Below are positions 7,482 to 15,892 of a DNA stretch of 64,000 nt, piece after piece. Positions within the stretch are counted from its first letter, which is position 1. Each line of letters opens with the position of its first letter. This DNA comes from Lachnospiraceae bacterium (GTDB lineage: Bacteria > Bacillota > Clostridia > Lachnospirales > Anaerotignaceae). A program made the position numbers and the translations under genes. The notes under the pieces were generated by a model that saw nothing but the letters and a program-made list of their open reading frames with translations, was not told the origin of the DNA and ran no database searches. The DNA is taken from the NCBI GenBank assembly GCA_910576545.1, contig CAJTKM010000001.1, positions 124,001 through 188,000 of the forward strand. Reading direction: 5' to 3'.

Positions 7482-8255
7482 CTAAAAGGTTTTCCCGGAA
7501 GTAAGGGAAAGAATTTCGTCAATAAATTCCTGATAATCCAAAGCGGGATTGGATTTCGGCGCGTAATCCAGTATGCTCTGGCAGTGCGCCGGAGCCTCTG
7601 CAACAGCAACGCTCTGCCGTATTTTTGCCTTGAATACGCGGCTGCCCAGCTGTTCGGCGATGGATTCCGCCAATTCCAGGACTTCTTTTGAAAGGTTCAG
7701 CTGTTTATTGAATTTCGTCAGAAGTATGCCCAGTACAGTCAGGTTTTTATTATAAAATTTAGTGACGGTGTCAACCGTTTCTTTCAGCTGTGTTACGCCG
7801 AGCAGGCTGAGGATTTCCGGCACCATGGGGATAATCAGGCAGTTTGACGCCACATAGGCGTTTACGGTCAGGATGTTCAGCGCGGGGGGCGTATCAACGA
7901 TGATGTAATCATACAGGTGCTGGATATCTGCAAGCGCGTCCCGCAGAAGAAATTCGCGCCCGGGGCGGCTGAATTCCAGTTCCGCACCGCTCAAAAGAAT
8001 ATTGGAGGGGATTACGTCCCCGGAATCTGTGCGGGCGATTGCCCGTGTTACGCCGACATTTTCTTTGAAAACATCATATATGGTGGCAGTATCTTCGATT
8101 TCTATGCCGAGGCTGAAGCCAAGATTTCCCTGAGGGTCCAAATCTACGCCCAGCACTTTTTTCCCGCGGGAGGTGAGCCCGCTGATGAGTGTGCCTGAGG
8201 TCGTAGTTTTGCCAATACCGCCTTTTTGATTTGTAACTGTGATAACGATAGCCAA
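7482..8255 (-). CDS. parA: ParA/Soj-family ATPase
   Basis: A 257-aa ParA-type P-loop ATPase. The deviant Walker A is NQKGGIGKTTTS (9-20), then VDLDPQGN and the switch motif VDTPPALN near residue 121. Such proteins oscillate or form gradients on DNA and position cargo. There is no parB or origin nearby. The partner is the ComFB-domain protein downstream, and the divergent neighbour is the flagellar operon, like MinD/FlhG-type arrangements. TTG start 8 nt after AGGAGG. A possible minus-strand promoter is TTTCCA-17-TGC-TATACT, with the -10 at 8389-8394. Confidence 0.9.
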   Translation of the reverse strand: MAIVITVTNQKGGIGKTTTSGTLISGLTSRGKKVLGVDLDPQGNLGFSLGIEIEDTATIYDVFKENVGVTRAIARTDSGDVIPSNILLSGAELEFSRPGREFLLRDALADIQHLYDYIIVDTPPALNILTVNAYVASNCLIIPMVPEILSLLGVTQLKETVDTVTKFYNKNLTVLGILLTKFNKQLNLSKEVLELAESIAEQLGSRVFKAKIRQSVAVAEAPAHCQSILDYAPKSNPALDYQEFIDEILSLTSGKTF

Positions 8256-8358
8256 AATGGGTTCCTCCTATCAAAAATAAGCGTTTCAGAAAAACGCCCG
8301 CAGCCGGTTTCACACCGGACGGCGAAGTATGCGCAACGCTTTTTCCTTCCAGAACTAT

Positions 8359-8385
8359 TAAGTAAAGTATACTATATGTCGATAG
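8359..8385 (+). promoter_or_regulatory. Probable sigma-D (FliA-type) promoter of fliD operon
   Basis: TAAG, a 15-nt spacer and GTCGATAG resemble the Bacillus sigma-D consensus TAAA-N15-GCCGATAT. It sits about 75 nt upstream of fliD, where late flagellar genes are expected to have such a promoter. Confidence 0.6.
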
Positions 8386-8461
8386 ATAAGTATAGCAGAA
8401 AATCATTTTTTTGGAAAACAAAGTTACAGTAGTATAAAGAAATGAAAGTAAGGGTGATGAT

Positions 8462-10990
8462 ATGGCATCGATTACAGGTATGACCGCTGGTTCCCTTTAT
8501 GCGGCGGCAAGCGGCAAAAGAATGGGCGGACTTGCCAGCGGCTTGAACACGGATGAGCTCGTTGAGAGCATGACCGCCGGAACGCGGGCAAAAATCGCAA
8601 AAGCAGAACAGAACAAAACAAAGGCACGATGGAAAATGGACGCGTACCGCTCTATCAGCTCAAAGCTGATTGCGTTCCAGAACAAATTTACATCTTACAG
8701 TTCCGCGTCCAACCTGCGCGGCAGTTCTATTTTCAGCAGGAGCATTATTACGGCTTCGGGCGAATTCAGCAAATATGTAAAGGCGAGCGGCAACGGCAAT
8801 AACACCGGAAAAGTGACCATTGCGGGCGTGGCGCAGCTTGCGCGTCCGACAAGTTATGTTTCCAGCAACAGGGTATCCGTTTCTACGCTGGACAGCGGGG
8901 AAATTCCGGATACAACAGATGTGAGCAAGCTGGCGGGCCAGAGCATCAGCTTCAAATACAACAACAAAAGTTTCAGCATCACGCTGGATTCGTCCAAAGA
9001 TTACCAGTCTATGGACGATGTTGTGAACGAGATTAACCTGAAGCTTTCCAAAACGGACTACAACAGCGAAGGGAAGCTGGACAGCCAGATTAAGGCTTCT
9101 TATGAAGGCGGCAAGCTGAAGCTGGACTTTGCAAGCGACAGCGTACGCAATACCGGCAACATACTGGAAGTCACAGCTGTCAGCGATGGCATCAAAAGCA
9201 CGCTGGGCATCAACAAGGGCGCCAAGCTGACAAAAACAAGTGCGCTGACGGGCAAAGCTGTTACAGACAGTGATATCAAAAACGCGTATGTAAAAAAGAA
9301 TATGACCGAAGTGCTGGCAGGAAAGAAATTTTCTTTCTCTTATAACGGCAAGACGGCAAGCGTTACGCTGGGCAAGGCGGAAGAACTGGCAGCGCTGGGA
9401 GAGGACGGCAAACCCGATTTATCCAAACTGGATATGGAGAAGGTGCGGGAAGCCATGCAGAAAGAACTGGACGATGCTTATGGCTCTGGACGTGTGAAGG
9501 TTTCCCTGAATGACAATAAACTTTCCTTCAGCACGATTACGCCGAACGGAAAACCTGACGATACTTCTGTCCTGACGCTGACAAGCGGCGACGCTACGGC
9601 ATTGAAGGCTATGGGAATGACAAGCGGCGCTTCTAACCGCCTGAACCAGAATGCGGCAATCGGTAAATCTGGCTTTGACTTTGGCAAGACGATGGGCGAA
9701 GGCAAAACAGCAGCGGATATCAACGAATATGCGGTGCGCATCAAAGATAATATCAGCGGTCAGGAATATGTGATCGACAAGACTGTAGACGGCAGAGCGT
9801 TTGACGAAAACACGACGATGGATGAAATCATCCGCGCCATCAACAGCAGTGACGCAAAGGTTGAGGTTTCTTATCTTTCCACAACGGATAAGCTGAGCAT
9901 TACATCCAAACAGGACGGCGCAAGCGGTGACTTCTCTATCGTGGGAAATGGGAAAGACAACGAATTCAACCTGGGCGAAGCGATATTCGGGAAAAACGCT
10001 ATCAACGGTGTCGGCAAAGAAAACAATGGCTATGCAGTGACGGAAGGGCAGGACGCGATTGTACTGGTAGACTTCGACGGCGAGGGCGGCGAGCCCCCTG
10101 TGCAGATCAGCAGAAGCTCAAATACATTTGACTTGAACGGTATGACTGTTACGGTTTCCGGCGTATTCAATACAAAACCGAAAGACGGCGTTCCGGGTGA
10201 ATTCGAGGTTGAGGAGCCGAATGAAAAAGTAACGTTTGAGGCGAAGCCTGATACGGATAAGCTGACAGATGCCGTAAAAGAAATGGTTGAGCTGTACAAC
10301 GAGATTATTGAGCTTTCGAACAAGATGGTAAGCGAAAAGCCTAACCGGGGTTATGCGCCGCTGACAGCGGAACAGAAAGCCGAGATGAGCGAGGATGACA
10401 TTAAGAACTGGAACGAGAAGGCGCAGGAAGGTATGCTGTTTAACGATATTGACCTGCGGAACTTCACGCAGGAAATCCGGTTCCTGTTCGGCTCGGATTC
10501 CGAATCCATCGCGGCATGGGAGAAACTCGGCATCAAGGCTTCCTCCTCCTATACAGACCACGGCAAGCTGACATTTGACGAAAGCGCGTTCCGTGCGGCT
10601 GTGGAAAGTGATTTGGACGGCGTAAAGGATATGTTTACGGCACTGGAGGTTTCCCATGTGGACGAAAACGGCAAAAAGGTTGTTACCCAGAAGGGCGGCG
10701 TTATGACGAATATCAAAACCATTTTTGATAAATATGCCGGCACAGAGGGTGCGACAAAGGGTCTTTTCGTACAGCAGGCAGGAGCGAAGGAATCCCCGCT
10801 TTCCATGCTGGACAACGTTTTGCAGAAACAGATGGACAGCTATGACGATTTGATTGACAGCCTGAATGACAAGCTGGAAGACGAGATTGAGAAATATTAT
10901 AACAAATTCTCCAAATTGGAAACATATATCAGTAATATGAACTCACAGAGCAGCTGGCTGTCGCAGCAGTTCGGCGGCACGAATGGATAA
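8462..10990 (+). CDS. fliD: Flagellar hook-associated protein 2 (filament cap)
   Basis: FliD caps the growing flagellar filament and helps flagellin fold. The N-terminal FliD domain is in the first 100 residues, with the GLASGLNTDELVESM signature; the C-terminal FliD domain ends near residue 830 and includes LGIKASSSYTDHGKLTFDES. At 842 aa it is longer than most homologues; the extra length is in the surface-exposed middle, which often varies. It heads the cluster fliD-fliS-fliT-like. The ATG lies after a weak AAGGGTGATG site. Confidence 0.95.
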   Translation: MASITGMTAGSLYAAASGKRMGGLASGLNTDELVESMTAGTRAKIAKAEQNKTKARWKMDAYRSISSKLIAFQNKFTSYSSASNLRGSSIFSRSIITASGEFSKYVKASGNGNNTGKVTIAGVAQLARPTSYVSSNRVSVSTLDSGEIPDTTDVSKLAGQSISFKYNNKSFSITLDSSKDYQSMDDVVNEINLKLSKTDYNSEGKLDSQIKASYEGGKLKLDFASDSVRNTGNILEVTAVSDGIKSTLGINKGAKLTKTSALTGKAVTDSDIKNAYVKKNMTEVLAGKKFSFSYNGKTASVTLGKAEELAALGEDGKPDLSKLDMEKVREAMQKELDDAYGSGRVKVSLNDNKLSFSTITPNGKPDDTSVLTLTSGDATALKAMGMTSGASNRLNQNAAIGKSGFDFGKTMGEGKTAADINEYAVRIKDNISGQEYVIDKTVDGRAFDENTTMDEIIRAINSSDAKVEVSYLSTTDKLSITSKQDGASGDFSIVGNGKDNEFNLGEAIFGKNAINGVGKENNGYAVTEGQDAIVLVDFDGEGGEPPVQISRSSNTFDLNGMTVTVSGVFNTKPKDGVPGEFEVEEPNEKVTFEAKPDTDKLTDAVKEMVELYNEIIELSNKMVSEKPNRGYAPLTAEQKAEMSEDDIKNWNEKAQEGMLFNDIDLRNFTQEIRFLFGSDSESIAAWEKLGIKASSSYTDHGKLTFDESAFRAAVESDLDGVKDMFTALEVSHVDENGKKVVTQKGGVMTNIKTIFDKYAGTEGATKGLFVQQAGAKESPLSMLDNVLQKQMDSYDDLIDSLNDKLEDEIEKYYNKFSKLETYISNMNSQSSWLSQQFGGTNG

Positions 10991-11007
10991 TCCGGGAGAG
11001 AATGTTT

Positions 11008-11430
11008 ATGATTATGAATGGATACCAGCAGTATAAACAGCAGTCCGTGGATACGATGACCAGCGGGGAAATGCTGATTCTCCTGTTTGACGGGGCGGTG
11101 CGGAATGTGACTTCCGCAGGGCTGGCCCTGGACCGGCAGGATTATGATACATTTGAAACAGCAGTTGAGAAAACGGATAAGATTATCCGTTACCTGAGTG
11201 CGACACTGAATATGGATTATGAAATCAGCAAGGATTTGTACCGCCTGTATGATTATTTTCTGTACCAGCTGAGCAGGCTGCGTGCGGGGCGGAACAAGGA
11301 AATTACGCAGGAACTGCGGAAAATGCTGATGGAGTTGCGTGATACCTTTAAGGAGGCTGACCGCATTGCGGCGAACCATGGTGCGGCTGCCGGGCAGAAC
11401 GTGGCGGCAAGCGGCGCGGCTGCGAAATGA
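11008..11430 (+). CDS. fliS: Flagellar export chaperone FliS
   Basis: FliS binds the flagellin C-terminus in the cytoplasm and delivers it for export. The 140-aa product has the family features GYQQYKQQSVDTMTSGEMLILLFDGAVRNV, helical throughout, and an Ala/Gly-rich tail. Three in-frame ATGs occur at 11002, 11008 and 11014; 11008 has the best spacing (7 nt) to GGGAGAG. It begins 17 nt after fliD and its stop overlaps the next frame. Confidence 0.93.
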   Translation: MIMNGYQQYKQQSVDTMTSGEMLILLFDGAVRNVTSAGLALDRQDYDTFETAVEKTDKIIRYLSATLNMDYEISKDLYRLYDYFLYQLSRLRAGRNKEITQELRKMLMELRDTFKEADRIAANHGAAAGQNVAASGAAAK

Positions 11431-11447
11431 TGCCGGAGGAGAAGCGT

Positions 11448-11846
11448 ATGGACGAAAAAGAAACGCTGCAAAGCATAGCGGTCTGTTTCCAGAAGAAATA
11501 TAACGGCTTTGTCGAGATGGAGAGCATTACGAAGCAGCTTCAGGACGCGCTGAATTATGACGATGTTGTGACAATCCGAATGCTGGTGCGCATGCGCCAG
11601 CAGGAGATTGATAACATTGACATGACAGACAGACAGTGGGCGGAAATTGCCGATAAGCTGAGCAAGGCGCAGCAGGACGCGCTGAAAAAGGGCGATGACA
11701 GCCTGTTTGCGCCGGAGAACGCGCCGCTGGTGCGCAGGATTGGCGAGATTGTGCAAAACAGCCACCGGCTTTTGGGGCGGCTGATTGAGGAAGACAAGAA
11801 GGTGAACCGCAAGCTGGCTGGCGACAAGACGTTTTACAAGGATTAA
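11448..11846 (+). CDS. FliT-like flagellar chaperone candidate
   Basis: A 132-aa, almost fully helical, charged protein directly after fliS. The ATG at 11448 follows GGAGGAG at 6 nt and is preferred over the ATG at 11427 that overlaps the fliS stop. Position and helical content fit FliT, the chaperone of FliD, but sequence signatures are too weak for certainty. Confidence 0.6.
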   Translation: MDEKETLQSIAVCFQKKYNGFVEMESITKQLQDALNYDDVVTIRMLVRMRQQEIDNIDMTDRQWAEIADKLSKAQQDALKKGDDSLFAPENAPLVRRIGEIVQNSHRLLGRLIEEDKKVNRKLAGDKTFYKD

Positions 11847-11849
11847 AAA

Positions 11850-11945
11850 AGACTGCGGGGACGCTGTCCCCGAACCCCTGTAAGCCCTTTGAAAAGGGCT
11901 TAACCCCAAACTTTGCCGCGGAAAACCGCGTTTTCCGATGGGAAA
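11850..11945 (+). repeat. Family A repeat, copy 2 (left half only)
   Basis: It contains GGGGACGCTGTCCCC, AAGCCCTTTGAAAAGGGCTT, ACCCCAAACTTTG and GGAAAACCGCGTTTTCC, then stops. The right terminus seen in full copies is absent. Confidence 0.65.
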
Positions 11946-11977
11946 ATCTTAATTTTGTAAAATATGATACAAACACA

Positions 11978-12013
11978 AAAAAGTCCGGTTCATTTGAACT
12001 GGACTTTACTTTT
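11978..12013. terminator. Bidirectional terminator between fliT-like and C39 genes
   Basis: AAAGTCCGGTTCA pairs with TGAACTGGACTTT. The minus strand has a stretch of six T and the plus strand a T-rich tail. Confidence 0.75.
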
Positions 12014-12041
12014 CTGCGTTCGTATGAAATGCGGCTGAGGG

Positions 12042-12818
12042 TCAGGGGGTTTCGGTTTCGTCAGTTTCAGGCGTCACGCTGGGCGGAGGCAGCCCGACGC
12101 TCCATGCAGGCCCGCCGGCGTCATAAGTACGCTTTAATTCGCTGACAATGGTTTCATAATCCCACGGTATCTGTGTATTTTCCAGGCTGTTCGGGTCGGC
12201 AATCAGCAGCTGGCCCTCCAGCGTTACGCTTCGTATGATGATAAAATGCCCACTGGACGTAAAATGCCCGCTGCCCATAAGCATAACGACAATCTTGCCT
12301 TCATATAATTCCTGTATGATGGATTTATAGGACAAGTCTGTCATACTCTCCGCAACCAGCCCCCATGCCGCCGCGCCCTCCGGTATGATGGAATGATAGG
12401 AACCGCTGTTCTGCGAAAAAAAGCCGTTCCGGTAGCACCATGCCGCCATCTGGTCCGGCGGTACGGAGGATTCCGTCAGGCTGGATACCAGTATGGAGAG
12501 CACTGTCGGGCCGCAACCGTAGGACGATATAGAGTTATGCGGGCCGTAATTTTTTGTTGCCCAGCGCACATCATGCTGATTATAATAAATCAGCGTATGC
12601 CCTGCGGCAGGCAGGAGCAGGTCGCCGGTTGGTTCGGCAGGCTCGGGCGTTTCAAATTCTACGCTTGCGACAGGCGGGGGCGGCGGTTCCGAGGGGCGGA
12701 ACAGGAATGCCGGAGGCTCAAACAGGGGTACAAATTCCCGGAAAGCTATGCACGAAAAAAAACAAAACAGGAACAGAAAGCCTGCTGCGTGCATCATCTT
12801 TTTGATTGCTTTTGACAT
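12042..12818 (-). CDS. Membrane-anchored C39-like cysteine peptidase
   Basis: A 258-aa protein with an N-terminal membrane anchor or signal (about residues 9-27, FLFLFCFFSCIAF), a proline-rich linker (41-65) and a Peptidase_C39-like domain. The catalytic Cys102 lies in YGCGPT, His185 or His191 in GSGHFTSSGHFII, and ADPNS follows. It would act outside the membrane. There is no bacteriocin precursor or ABC transporter beside it, so a leader-peptidase role is unsupported. It is divergent to the FtsE-like gene. Confidence 0.85.
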   Translation of the reverse strand: MSKAIKKMMHAAGFLFLFCFFSCIAFREFVPLFEPPAFLFRPSEPPPPPVASVEFETPEPAEPTGDLLLPAAGHTLIYYNQHDVRWATKNYGPHNSISSYGCGPTVLSILVSSLTESSVPPDQMAAWCYRNGFFSQNSGSYHSIIPEGAAAWGLVAESMTDLSYKSIIQELYEGKIVVMLMGSGHFTSSGHFIIIRSVTLEGQLLIADPNSLENTQIPWDYETIVSELKRTYDAGGPAWSVGLPPPSVTPETDETETP

Positions 12819-12874
12819 TGGGACGCCCCCCTTTCTGCAAAATGCAAAGCCTGTGTCCTGCGCGCCGTTTACGC

Positions 12875-12903
12875 TTGCGTTTTCGGCGGTGTGGGAGTAT
12901 GAT
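12875..12903 (+). promoter_or_regulatory. Promoter of FtsE-like gene
   Basis: TTGCGT, a 17-nt spacer and TATGAT, about 64 nt before the start codon. Confidence 0.55.
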
Positions 12904-12922
12904 AAATAAAACCAGTCCTTCT

Positions 12923-12951
12923 ATTATAGCATGAAAAAGAATATTTAGGAA
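12923..12951 (-). promoter_or_regulatory. Promoter of C39-like peptidase gene
   Basis: On the minus strand TTCCTA, a 17-nt spacer ending in TGC and TATAAT form an extended -10 promoter. It interleaves with the divergent plus-strand promoter. Confidence 0.6.
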
Positions 12952-12966
12952 CAGGGAGTGCGAAAA

Positions 12967-13692
12967 ATGCCTATACCGGAGAAAACAGGAAAAAAAGTAC
13001 CGATACTGACGTTTACGGACGTATCCAAAATATTTGATTATGGCACACATTCTCTGCGGGGAATCAACCTGAGCATCAGCCAGGGCGAATTTGTTTTTGT
13101 CTGTGGGCGGACGGGCTCGGGCAAGAGCACGCTTCTGCGGCTGGTTACGCGGGAGCTGGAGCCGACAAGCGGCAGGATTGAATTTCTGGGGCAGGACATT
13201 GCGGGGATACGCTACGGGGAGATGCCGTTTTACCGGCGGCAGGTGGGCGTAATCCGGCAGGGCTTCGGGCTTTTTTTGGAGGACAAAACAGCGGCGGAAA
13301 ATCTGGAGTTTGTCATGCGGGCAACGGGGCATGAGGAGGAGACCCTTCAGGAGCGGGCACAGCGCGCGCTTTCCATGGTTGGGCTGGGGAAGAAAACCGG
13401 TTTTCTGGTGACGGATTTATCCGTCGGGGAGCGGAAGCGCGTGGAGATTGCGCGGGCGTTGGTGAACAGCCCGAAAATGATAATCGCGGACGAGCCGACT
13501 TCCAGCCTTGACCGCGACCTTGCGTGGGATATAATGAGTTTATTTGATGATATCAACCGGCTGGGCGTGACGATACTGGTCGTGACGCACGACAGGGAAA
13601 TGGTGAACCTCATGCGCAAGCGTGTGCTGACGTTTGCGAATGGGAAGATACTGGGCGACGTGAAGGGCGGCCGGTATGGGGATTTGGTGTAA
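12967..13692 (+). CDS. FtsE-like ABC ATPase without FtsX partner
   Basis: A 241-aa ABC ATPase closest in pattern to FtsE, which works with FtsX at the division site. Walker A is GRTGSGKST (47-55), the signature LSVGERKRVEIA begins at 151 and Walker B is MIIADEP (171-177). The switch histidine is in VTHDRE. ATG 12967 is chosen over the GTG at 12958 because of the spacing to the GGGAG site. Normally ftsX follows ftsE directly; here a terminator follows, so the permease is elsewhere or absent. The C39 peptidase is a divergent neighbour. Confidence 0.85.
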   Translation: MPIPEKTGKKVPILTFTDVSKIFDYGTHSLRGINLSISQGEFVFVCGRTGSGKSTLLRLVTRELEPTSGRIEFLGQDIAGIRYGEMPFYRRQVGVIRQGFGLFLEDKTAAENLEFVMRATGHEEETLQERAQRALSMVGLGKKTGFLVTDLSVGERKRVEIARALVNSPKMIIADEPTSSLDRDLAWDIMSLFDDINRLGVTILVVTHDREMVNLMRKRVLTFANGKILGDVKGGRYGDLV

Positions 13693-13716
13693 ATGTGTAA
13701 AGGAGTAAAGGGAGAT

Positions 13717-13756
13717 GCCCTGCCGGACAGAGGAATGTCCGGCGGGGTGTTTTTTA
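13717..13756 (+). terminator. Terminator of FtsE-like gene
   Basis: CCCTGCCGGACA pairs with TGTCCGGCGGGG and is followed by a T run. Confidence 0.9.
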
Positions 13757-13798
13757 TGGGGGGTGCGTAATATATTATGTGTTTCGCAAGTCGCGGGT

Positions 13799-14191
13799 AT
13801 CCCTTCGGGGAGCTACTTTTGCAACAAAAGTAGCCAAAACTGGGGGGATTTCCGGATATCCCCCCAAGCCCCCCTCAACGGCCGAGGGATAAACTATCCC
13901 TCGGACTCCCCGCAAAAAACGAAGCCTTTTCTGCAAAAAGTCTTGTTTTTTGCGGTAAATCGGCAGGGTTTAGGGTGGTCAAAGCGCGACAGTTTCAAAT
14001 AGTGTGGTTTTTGTAGGTTTGTTTTGCCCGAAAGGGCTCTGCCGCCGTATAGCGGCGGCGTGAGGAGGGGATTAACAAGGGGAACGCAGTGCCCCTTGTT
14101 TCGTCTGGAGGGGGTGTGGGGGAACCATTTCGAAACGGTTCCCCCACGTTTTGGGTACTTTTGCGCCAAAAGTACCTCCCCGAGGGGATAA
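13799..14191 (+). repeat. Family B composite inverted-repeat element, copy 1 (about 393 bp)
   Basis: The two ends are inverted relative to each other: CCCTTCGGGGAGCTACTTTT on the left and its near complement ending in CCTCCCCGAGGGG on the right. Each end carries its own hairpin (TACTTTTG..CAAAAGTA). Inner hairpins include GGGGGATTTCC/GGATATCCCCC and GTGGGGGAACC/GGTTCCCCCAC. The centre has no convincing gene. A second copy in reverse orientation is at 23548-23943. Confidence 0.85.
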
Positions 14192-14216
14192 TCGCGATGC
14201 CGAAAGCCAAAATAAT

Positions 14217-14468
14217 TTAAGTTTTCCTTTCGATTTTTGCTGGAAATCCCTCATACGGCGGTTCGTCAAACTCAAATAAATCATTTGGCGTACATTCAAA
14301 AAGCTGGCATAGTGTTTCAATTACTTCATATCGGATAGATTTTGTTTCGTTATTCAACATTCTGTTCAAATTCTGCCAACTTGTATCTAATTGCTTGCCT
14401 AACCAATATTTTGAATGCCCAGATTTATCCAGAAGTTCCAACACGCGCAAGCGTACCAACCTAATCAC
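14217..14468 (-). CDS. Small HTH regulator (Cro/CI-type, HTH_26-like)
   Basis: An 83-aa protein whose first 65 residues form one helix-turn-helix domain: KYWLGKQLDTSWQNLNRML, then RYEVIETLCQLFECTPNDLFEF, typical of the YozG/HTH_26 group. Start codon uncertain: GTG 14468 is only a few nt from TTGGAG, and TTG 14459 has better spacing. It lies between a family B repeat and an AT-rich promoter region. Confidence 0.8.
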   Translation of the reverse strand: MIRLVRLRVLELLDKSGHSKYWLGKQLDTSWQNLNRMLNNETKSIRYEVIETLCQLFECTPNDLFEFDEPPYEGFPAKIERKT

Positions 14469-14512
14469 TCCAATATAGTATATTTTTATACCATATTATT
14501 AAATAATACCTA

Positions 14513-14541
14513 TTGAAATGCAGAAGAATATGTTGTATAAT
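14513..14541 (+). promoter_or_regulatory. Promoter reading into the structured RNA
   Basis: TTGAAA, a 17-nt spacer and TATAAT. No protein-coding frame follows before the terminator at 14830. A second possible -10 (TATATT, 14600-14605) would start transcription right at the base of the RNA stem but has no -35. Confidence 0.65.
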
Positions 14542-14611
14542 ACATATATACCCTATTTTTATATACCATATTCAAGAATGGTGTTTATAAAGAAATGGTT
14601 ATATTACAGCG

Positions 14612-14842
14612 TAATAATGGCGGTTTTGCAAGCCGGGAATCTCCCTACCTCCTTTTTTGGTCCCACTTGAGTGTCGCATAGACAGGCTTTATCACGCGGT
14701 TCGACCCTGGCATATTTGTTTTATGTTTGGCTATTAGGAAAATCACCTTGACCATAAAACACCCCGCAGTGAGGGCCCCCTTTTCAAGTGGTAAAGCGGA
14801 GATTCCCGGCCCGCAAAGCCGCCATTAAAAACAGCCCGCATA
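14612..14842 (+). ncRNA. Structured RNA with 6S-like architecture
   Basis: The two ends form a long closing stem: 14616-14644 pairs with 14798-14826, including 13 perfect pairs (GCCGGGAATCTCC with GGAGATTCCCGGC) and AATGGCGG with CCGCCATT. An asymmetric open region follows, then CCACTTGA/TCAAGTGG, and an apical hairpin TGTTTTATG/CATAAAACA. A long rod with a central bubble and about 230 nt in length is the 6S RNA (SsrS) layout, which sequesters sigma-A RNA polymerase. I cannot match primary sequence, so another structured family is possible. A promoter and terminator flank it and no ORF is present. Confidence 0.6.
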
Positions 14843-14874
14843 ACGGCTCTTCTGCCGCCCTGCGGGCTGTTTTC
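14830..14874. terminator. Bidirectional terminator
   Basis: CAGCCCGCA pairs with TGCGGGCTG; T runs flank it on both strands. It ends the structured RNA and the convergent efp operon. Confidence 0.85.
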
Positions 14875-14882
14875 TGCTTCTC

Positions 14883-15233
14883 TTAAAATTTCAAATCGTC
14901 CAAATCAACCGTTCCCATGGGAATCGCGTTCCCGCAGTTCGGGCAGTTGATTTCTTCCACACTTTCCATCGTTTCACCGTCAACGTCGATTTCCTGCTCA
15001 CAGTTCGGGCAGATGAACGAAAAGAAATAAACCGGCTCGTCCTCCAAATCGCCCTCGTCCTCATCCAGCATCTCCATGTCCTCATCATCCATGAAGGTTT
15101 CCAGCATAAAAGCCATGTCGTCCAGAATATCGAGCATACCGTGAAAAATCTTTCCCTCGGGGCTTTCCTCGGGGAAACCGCTCCCATCGCAGAGTCCCCT
15201 CAAATATGTTATCTTTTTTTCAAAATATTCCAT
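14883..15233 (-). CDS. CD1247-like acidic zinc-ribbon protein
   Basis: A 116-aa protein conserved in Clostridia. Residues 1-45 are helical, residues 46-64 are strongly acidic, and the C-terminal half is a zinc ribbon with CPNC (about 75-78) and CPNC (about 96-99). ATG 8 nt after GAAGGAGG. It follows efp by 59 nt, so they are probably co-transcribed. Function unknown. Confidence 0.8.
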   Translation of the reverse strand: MEYFEKKITYLRGLCDGSGFPEESPEGKIFHGMLDILDDMAFMLETFMDDEDMEMLDEDEGDLEDEPVYFFSFICPNCEQEIDVDGETMESVEEINCPNCGNAIPMGTVDLDDLKF

Positions 15234-15292
15234 GACAGCAGCCTCCTTCGCTTCCGCCGGACAGGGCGTTTGCCGTCCTGCCGGAACAATTA

Positions 15293-15856
15293 TCAGCCGT
15301 TTACTCTGCCCAGATATTCGCCTGTACGTGTGTCGATTTTGATAATCTCACCCTGGTTGATGAACAGAGGTACCTGAATCTGCGCGCCTGTTTCCACGAT
15401 GGCAGGCTTTGTTGCGCCCTGTGCGGTATTGCCGGCAAAGCCGGGTTCTGTTTCCGTGATTTCCAGTTCCACGAAAAGCGGAGGCTCGATGCCGAATACC
15501 TGTCCATCGTATGCAAGAATTTTGACAACTTCGTTTTCTTTTACAAACTTCAGAGAATCGCCGACGTCTGCCGAATTTACGGCAATCTGGTCGAAGGTTT
15601 CCGCGTTCATGAAGTGGAACAGGTCGCCATCGCTGTAAAGGTACTGCATATCCTGTCTGTCAATGTGCGCCCTGGGCATTTTTTCCGTCGGGCGGAATGT
15701 TTTTTCCAGAACTGCGCCTGTTTTCAGGTTTTTGATTTTTGTGCGGACAAAAGCCGCGCCCTTGCCGGGTTTTACATGCTGGAATTCCAGAACCACATAC
15801 GGGTCGCCCTCAAATTCCATTGTTACGCCATTTCTAAATTCACCTGCAGAAATCAT
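15293..15856 (-). CDS. efp: Translation elongation factor P
   Basis: EF-P relieves ribosome stalling at polyproline. The 187-aa product spans the KOW-like, OB and C-terminal domains. Typical segments are [19 protein letters not shown], with the conserved lysine at the loop tip, and the C-terminal signature region [28 protein letters not shown] follows GAGGAGG. The leader is long and contains a family C repeat. Confidence 0.97.
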   Translation of the reverse strand: MISAGEFRNGVTMEFEGDPYVVLEFQHVKPGKGAAFVRTKIKNLKTGAVLEKTFRPTEKMPRAHIDRQDMQYLYSDGDLFHFMNAETFDQIAVNSADVGDSLKFVKENEVVKILAYDGQVFGIEPPLFVELEITETEPGFAGNTAQGATKPAIVETGAQIQVPLFINQGEIIKIDTRTGEYLGRVNG

Positions 15857-15892
15857 GTAGTTTCCTCCTCAAATATCGTTGCTTCGTATCAT

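Noticed and set aside
7482-8255. Chromosome origin or plasmid partition locus
   Set aside because: parA has no parB, parS-like sites, dnaA or replication gene nearby.
13799-14191. CRISPR array
   Set aside because: The repeats are palindromic blocks in single copies, not regularly spaced direct repeats with unique spacers.
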